Positions 6,146-9,004 of a stretch of DNA of 9,004 bases are shown in pieces. This DNA comes from an uncultured Clostridia bacterium. GTDB taxonomy: Bacteria; Bacillota; Clostridia; RGIG6154. The stretch covers positions 1 to 9,004 of the forward strand of contig CAKSHV010000041.1 of NCBI GenBank assembly GCA_934457515.1. The letters run 5' to 3'. The translations under genes were made by a program, and so were the position numbers. How positions within the stretch are numbered: position 1 is the stretch's first letter; each line of letters starts with the position of its first letter. Under the pieces are notes generated by a model, which was not told the DNA's origin, searched no databases, and saw only the letters and a list, made by a program, of their open reading frames with translations.

Positions 6146-8359
6146 ATGAAGGCATTATTGGTTTTAATGGGAATGGACATCGGCGGCGCGGAAACGCATG
6201 TTTTGGAGCTGGCGCTCGGATTAAAGCGCAAAGGCGTTGAGGTTTTAATTGCCTCAAACGGCGGCGCATACGTAAAAGAACTTGAAAAAGAGGGCGTTAA
6301 ACACTATAAAGTGCCTTTAAATGCCAGAAGTATTCCGCGCATGGCAAAGGCGCTGTTTGTCCTGTCCCGCATTATCCGCACCGAAAGGCCGGACGTGGTA
6401 CACGGCCACGCGCGCATTCCCTCGTTTTTGCTGGGCATTTTGTGCAAATTTCAAAAATTTAATTTTGTCACCACCGCCCACTGGGTGTTTGAAGTAACCC
6501 CCGCCTTAAAGCTGTTAACCAACTGGGGTTACCGCACCATTGCGGTTTCGGAGGACATTAAAAAATATTTGGTTGAAAATTACAAAACGCTCCCGCAGGA
6601 CATTACCGTTACTATAAACGGTATTCCGGAGGAAAAATTCGGCATTCCGAAAGATGAAACGGTTCTGTCTGAATTTCATCTTTCCGAAACAAAGCGAAAA
6701 ATTGTGTCCATCAGCCGTATGGACAAAGACCGCAGTCTGCTTGCGCACCATTTAATCGCATCCGCGCCCGCCCTTTTACAGCAAGAGGATATTGAAATCG
6801 TTCTGGTCGGCGGCGGCAACGATTTTAATGCGGTAAAAGCCGAGGCGGACGAGATGAACAAAAAGCTCGGCAAGTCCGTTATTTTCTGCACGGGTCCGCG
6901 CACCGACATCAACCGTTTTGTGTCCGCTGCGGATTTCGTTGTGGCGGTTTCCCGTTCCGCTTTGGAGGCGATGTGCGGCGGTGTGCCGGCAATTATTGCG
7001 GGCAACGAGGGCTATTTGGGCATTTTTGACGAAAATTCGGTTGAAAACGCATTCAAAACCAATTTCTGCTGCCGCGGCATGGAACAGTCCTCGCCCGAAC
7101 GCTTAACAAAAGACCTTCTCACCCTTTTGCGCGCAGACGAAAAAACGCTTAAAAATCTCGGCGCGTTCGGCAAGGAAACGGTTTTAAATCACTATTCGGT
7201 TGACCGCATGGTGCAGGACAATTTAGATGTGTACAAGGAAATTATAAAAAACGGAAACAAGCACAAGGATTTTGTGGTTTCGGGGTATTACGGTCACAAA
7301 AACAGCGGCGACGACGCGCTGCTGCACGCCATTATATCCCAAATCAGGACTTTTCTGCCCAAGGCGCGGTTTACGGTGCTTTCCGCCAATCCGAACGAAA
7401 CAGAGGCTGTGCACGGCGTGCACGCCGTCAATCGGTTTAACTTTTTTAAAGCACGCCGCGCCATCAAAAACGCCTCGGTTTTAATCAGCGGCGGCGGCAG
7501 CCTAATTCAGGACGTAACCAGCACGAAGTCCCTTTTGTATTACTCGTGGGTTCTGTCTTATGCCAAGCGGCATGGACTGAAAACGTTCATTTATTCCAAC
7601 GGCATCGGCCCGCTTGTGAGAAAACACAATCTGAAAATTGCGCGGCACGCGTTGGAAAACGCGGATTTAATTACTCTGCGCGATGAAAAATCGCTTGAAC
7701 TTTTAAAAACGCTTGGCATTTCAAACGAGAAAAATGTGTATTTAACCGCCGACCCCGCGCTGGCGCTTCCGCCCGCCGAATCGGCAAAAGGGCTGATTGA
7801 AAACGAAAATTTGCCGAATGGCGAATACATCGGCATTTCTTTGCGCCACTGGACAAATGACAGCTCTCTTTCCAAAGCCGCAGCGGAATGTGCCGACCGT
7901 TTGCAGACCGAATACGGTTTAATCCCGGTGTTTATTCCCATGCAAATGCCGGAGGACGAAGAAATCTGCCGAAAAGCTTTGGCGCAAATGAAAACAAAAG
8001 GCTATGTTCTGAAAAACCGATATAATTACAGCGACCTTATGGCGTTTTGCGGCTGCTGCAAAGCGGTTATCGGCATGCGTCTGCACACCCTTTTATATGC
8101 GGCAGCTGTCGGCACGCCGAGCGTGGGCATTATATACGACCCGAAAATTTTGGGCTGCGTTGCCATGCTGGGGCAGGAAAACAGCCTGATTTCCTATGAA
8201 AAATGCACGGCAGACAGGCTATACGCTTTGTGCGCGGGCATTTTGTCCCACCACGATGAAATAAAAGAAAAGTTGGCAAAAACCACAAAAATCTTAAAGG
8301 AAAACGCTTTGAAAAACGGGGCAATGGCAGTGTCCCTTTTGGAAAAAGGAGAGGTGTAA
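6146..8359 (+). CDS. csaB: Fusion of GT-B glycosyltransferase and polysaccharide pyruvyl transferase CsaB
   Basis: A 737-residue cytoplasmic protein with two enzyme modules. Residues 1 to about 370 are a GT4-like GT-B glycosyltransferase: LMGMDIGGAETHVLELA at the start, VVHGHARIPS (84-93), AVSEDIKKYL (133-142), a second Rossmann half from about 184 (KRKIVSISRMDKDRS) and SALEAMCGGVPAII (271-284, Glu274). The first Glu of the usual EX7E motif is Val266 here. Residues about 376-737 match CsaB: SGYYGHKNSGDDALL (379-393), LISGGGSLIQDVTS (447-459), YSNGIGPL (483-490), LRDEKS (511-516) and GMRLHTLLYAAAVGTPSVGI (643-662). CsaB transfers pyruvate from phosphoenolpyruvate, making the pyruvyl ketal on secondary cell-wall polymer that SLH domains bind; the fused GT may add the acceptor sugar. 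Stand-alone CsaB is about 360 residues. The AAGGGGAAG site lies about 10 bases before the ATG. ruvX follows after 3 bases. The reading frame is intact throughout, so this is a true fusion in this sequence. Confidence 0.92.
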   Translation: MKALLVLMGMDIGGAETHVLELALGLKRKGVEVLIASNGGAYVKELEKEGVKHYKVPLNARSIPRMAKALFVLSRIIRTERPDVVHGHARIPSFLLGILCKFQKFNFVTTAHWVFEVTPALKLLTNWGYRTIAVSEDIKKYLVENYKTLPQDITVTINGIPEEKFGIPKDETVLSEFHLSETKRKIVSISRMDKDRSLLAHHLIASAPALLQQEDIEIVLVGGGNDFNAVKAEADEMNKKLGKSVIFCTGPRTDINRFVSAADFVVAVSRSALEAMCGGVPAIIAGNEGYLGIFDENSVENAFKTNFCCRGMEQSSPERLTKDLLTLLRADEKTLKNLGAFGKETVLNHYSVDRMVQDNLDVYKEIIKNGNKHKDFVVSGYYGHKNSGDDALLHAIISQIRTFLPKARFTVLSANPNETEAVHGVHAVNRFNFFKARRAIKNASVLISGGGSLIQDVTSTKSLLYYSWVLSYAKRHGLKTFIYSNGIGPLVRKHNLKIARHALENADLITLRDEKSLELLKTLGISNEKNVYLTADPALALPPAESAKGLIENENLPNGEYIGISLRHWTNDSSLSKAAAECADRLQTEYGLIPVFIPMQMPEDEEICRKALAQMKTKGYVLKNRYNYSDLMAFCGCCKAVIGMRLHTLLYAAAVGTPSVGIIYDPKILGCVAMLGQENSLISYEKCTADRLYALCAGILSHHDEIKEKLAKTTKILKENALKNGAMAVSLLEKGEV

Positions 8360-8362
8360 TTC

Positions 8363-8773
8363 ATGCGAATACTCGGTATTGACTACGGCGAAGCGCGCAC
8401 CGGCACCGCGGTGTCCGACCCGATGGGCTGGACGGCACAGGGACTTTCCACCATTTCGGAAAAAGACCCGAAAAAGGTGGCGGAGGCAATCACAAAGTTA
8501 GCCAGCGAATACAACGCGGAAACCATTGTTATCGGCCTTCCGAAAAACATGGACGGTTCGGAGGGATTCCGCACCAAGGCAACCCGCGATTTTGCGGAGA
8601 TTTTAAAGGAAATGTGCGCTGTTCCGATTGTGTTCTGGGACGAGCGGCTGTCCACCGTTGCGGCATCGAGAACGTTAAGCGAAACGAATGTGCGCGGGCA
8701 AAAACGAAAAAAAGTTTTGGACACGGTTGCGGCAACGTATATCCTGCAAGGATACTTGGATAAAAAAATTTAA
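8363..8773 (+). CDS. ruvX: RuvX/YqgF, putative pre-16S rRNA nuclease (Holliday junction resolvase fold)
   Basis: A 136-residue RNase H-fold protein of usual length. The expected motifs are present: GIDYGEARTGTAVSD at the N-terminus (Asp7), VIGLPKNMDGSEG in the middle, FWDERLST (Asp93, Glu94) and KVLDTVAATYILQGYL (Asp120), which together give the acidic active site. The family processes the 5' end of 16S rRNA and was first proposed as a Holliday junction resolvase. The ATG at 8363 follows the fusion gene's TAA by 3 bases, and its ribosome binding site GGAGAGG (8349-8355) lies inside the last codons of that gene, so the two are probably translationally coupled. No hairpin terminator follows; the tRNA promoter begins 9 bases after the stop. 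Confidence 0.95.
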   Translation: MRILGIDYGEARTGTAVSDPMGWTAQGLSTISEKDPKKVAEAITKLASEYNAETIVIGLPKNMDGSEGFRTKATRDFAEILKEMCAVPIVFWDERLSTVAASRTLSETNVRGQKRKKVLDTVAATYILQGYLDKKI

Positions 8774-8781
8774 AAAAACAC

Positions 8782-8810
8782 TTGACAAACGATAAGAAAA
8801 CGGGTATAAT
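8782..8810 (+). promoter_or_regulatory. Perfect consensus promoter of the tRNA cluster
   Basis: TTGACA (8782-8787) and TATAAT (8805-8810) are both exact consensus matches with the ideal 17-base spacer. The upstream A-tracts (8762-8779) could act as UP-like elements. Transcription would start near 8817, leaving a leader of about 33 bases before the tRNA-Met. This strength is typical of stable RNA genes. Confidence 0.93.
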
Positions 8811-8841
8811 ATAAAAGCTGAATCGAAATCGGCGAAAAAAA

Positions 8842-8851
8842 TACCATATGG
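8842..8851. repeat. Direct repeat TACCATATGG, upstream copy
   Basis: The same 10 bases recur at 8922-8931, exactly 80 bases later, where they are the A73-CCA end of tRNA-Met, the TAT spacer and the first GG of tRNA-Val. The upstream copy has the same layout before tRNA-Met, but no tRNA body precedes it. Confidence 0.6.
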
Positions 8852-8926
8852 CGGTGTAGCTCAGCTGGCTAGAGCAAACGGTTCATACCCGTTAGGTCGG
8901 TGGTTCAAGTCCACTCGCCGCTACCA
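8850..8926 (+). tRNA. tRNA-Met (anticodon CAU), elongator type
   Basis: A 77-base cloverleaf with encoded CCA. The acceptor GGCGGTG pairs with CGCCGCT (with G-U pairs at 1:72 and 6:67), discriminator A. The D stem is GCTC/GAGC. The anticodon stem AACGG/CCGTT holds loop TTCATAC with CAT at 8884-8886. The variable loop is AGGTC and the T arm GGTGG-TTCAAGT-CCACT. The paired 1:72 position and the absence of three GC pairs at the base of the anticodon stem argue against an initiator. A tRNA-Ile(k2C) with the same anticodon is less likely, given the Met-like acceptor stem. Confidence 0.93.
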
Positions 8927-8931
8927 TATGG
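8922..8931. repeat. Direct repeat TACCATATGG, downstream copy
   Basis: This copy spans the 3' end of tRNA-Met, the 3-base TAT spacer and the first two bases of tRNA-Val. It matches 8842-8851 exactly. Confidence 0.6.
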
Positions 8932-9004
8932 GAGCATAGCTCAGCTGGGAGAGCATCTGCCTTACAAGCAGAGGGTCATAGGTTCGAGCCCTATTGTTCC
9001 CACC
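8930..9004 (+). tRNA. tRNA-Val (anticodon UAC), last base cut by window end
   Basis: The acceptor GGGAGCA pairs with TGTTCCC (one G-U), discriminator A. The D stem is GCTC/GAGC. The anticodon stem TCTGC/GCAGA holds loop CTTACAA with TAC at 8963-8965. The T arm is ATAGG-TTCGAGC-CCTAT. The window stops after the second C of the CCA end. It lies 3 bases after tRNA-Met and shares its promoter; the cluster probably continues beyond the window. Confidence 0.95.

Noticed and set aside
8811..8849. A degenerate tRNA gene upstream of tRNA-Met
   Set aside because: Only the ACCA-TAT end is tRNA-like; no cloverleaf can be drawn in the leader, and the promoter sits directly before it.
1..9004. CRISPR array, insertion sequence, prophage or toxin-antitoxin system
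   Set aside because: No regularly spaced repeats, transposase or phage-type genes, or small paired genes were found on either strand.

Overview
The window looks like chromosomal DNA from a low-to-mid GC Gram-positive bacterium of the class Clostridia, probably an uncultured gut-type lineage. The evidence is near-consensus sigma-A promoters, strong GGAGG-type ribosome binding sites, a Firmicutes-type elongator tRNA-Met and a CsaB cell-wall pyruvyl transferase. No transposase, phage gene or CRISPR array is visible. Species cannot be named from this sequence.

Layout, left to right. (1) 1-243, plus: the C-terminal end of a sodium-dependent (NSS/SNF-type) transporter. (2) 244-307: an 18-bp palindrome and a strong bidirectional terminator separating convergent units. 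(3) 308-2420, minus: an OmpR/PhoB-type response regulator followed by its membrane histidine kinase, with a 26-bp overlap and an extended -10 promoter. (4) 2421-2718: a gene-free stretch with four separate inverted repeats. (5) 2719-6018, minus: a large secreted phosphodiester glycosidase (NAGPA-domain) protein, then, after a 21-bp gap, a short protein with two predicted 4Fe-4S clusters, distantly related to epoxyqueuosine reductase. (6) 6019-6145: a divergent promoter region. (7) 6146-8773, plus: a 737-residue fusion of a GT-B glycosyltransferase with a CsaB polysaccharide pyruvyl transferase, then ruvX. (8) 8774-9004, plus: a perfect consensus promoter driving a tRNA cluster, tRNA-Met(CAU) then tRNA-Val(UAC), the latter cut by the window end.

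The most coherent theme is the cell envelope. The exported phosphodiester glycosidase and the GT-CsaB fusion are divergently transcribed from a shared 127-bp region. CsaB pyruvylates the secondary cell-wall polymer that anchors SLH-domain proteins, and NAGPA-fold enzymes cleave sugar-1-phosphodiesters, so the pair may act on the same wall glycopolymer; this is inference. RuvX and the tRNAs are housekeeping genes. No wholly new system is evident. The points most worth a second look are the GT-CsaB fusion, the degenerate C-terminal region of the NAGPA protein, the 4Fe-4S protein that appears to lack the QueG catalytic Asp, and the palindrome-rich gap.
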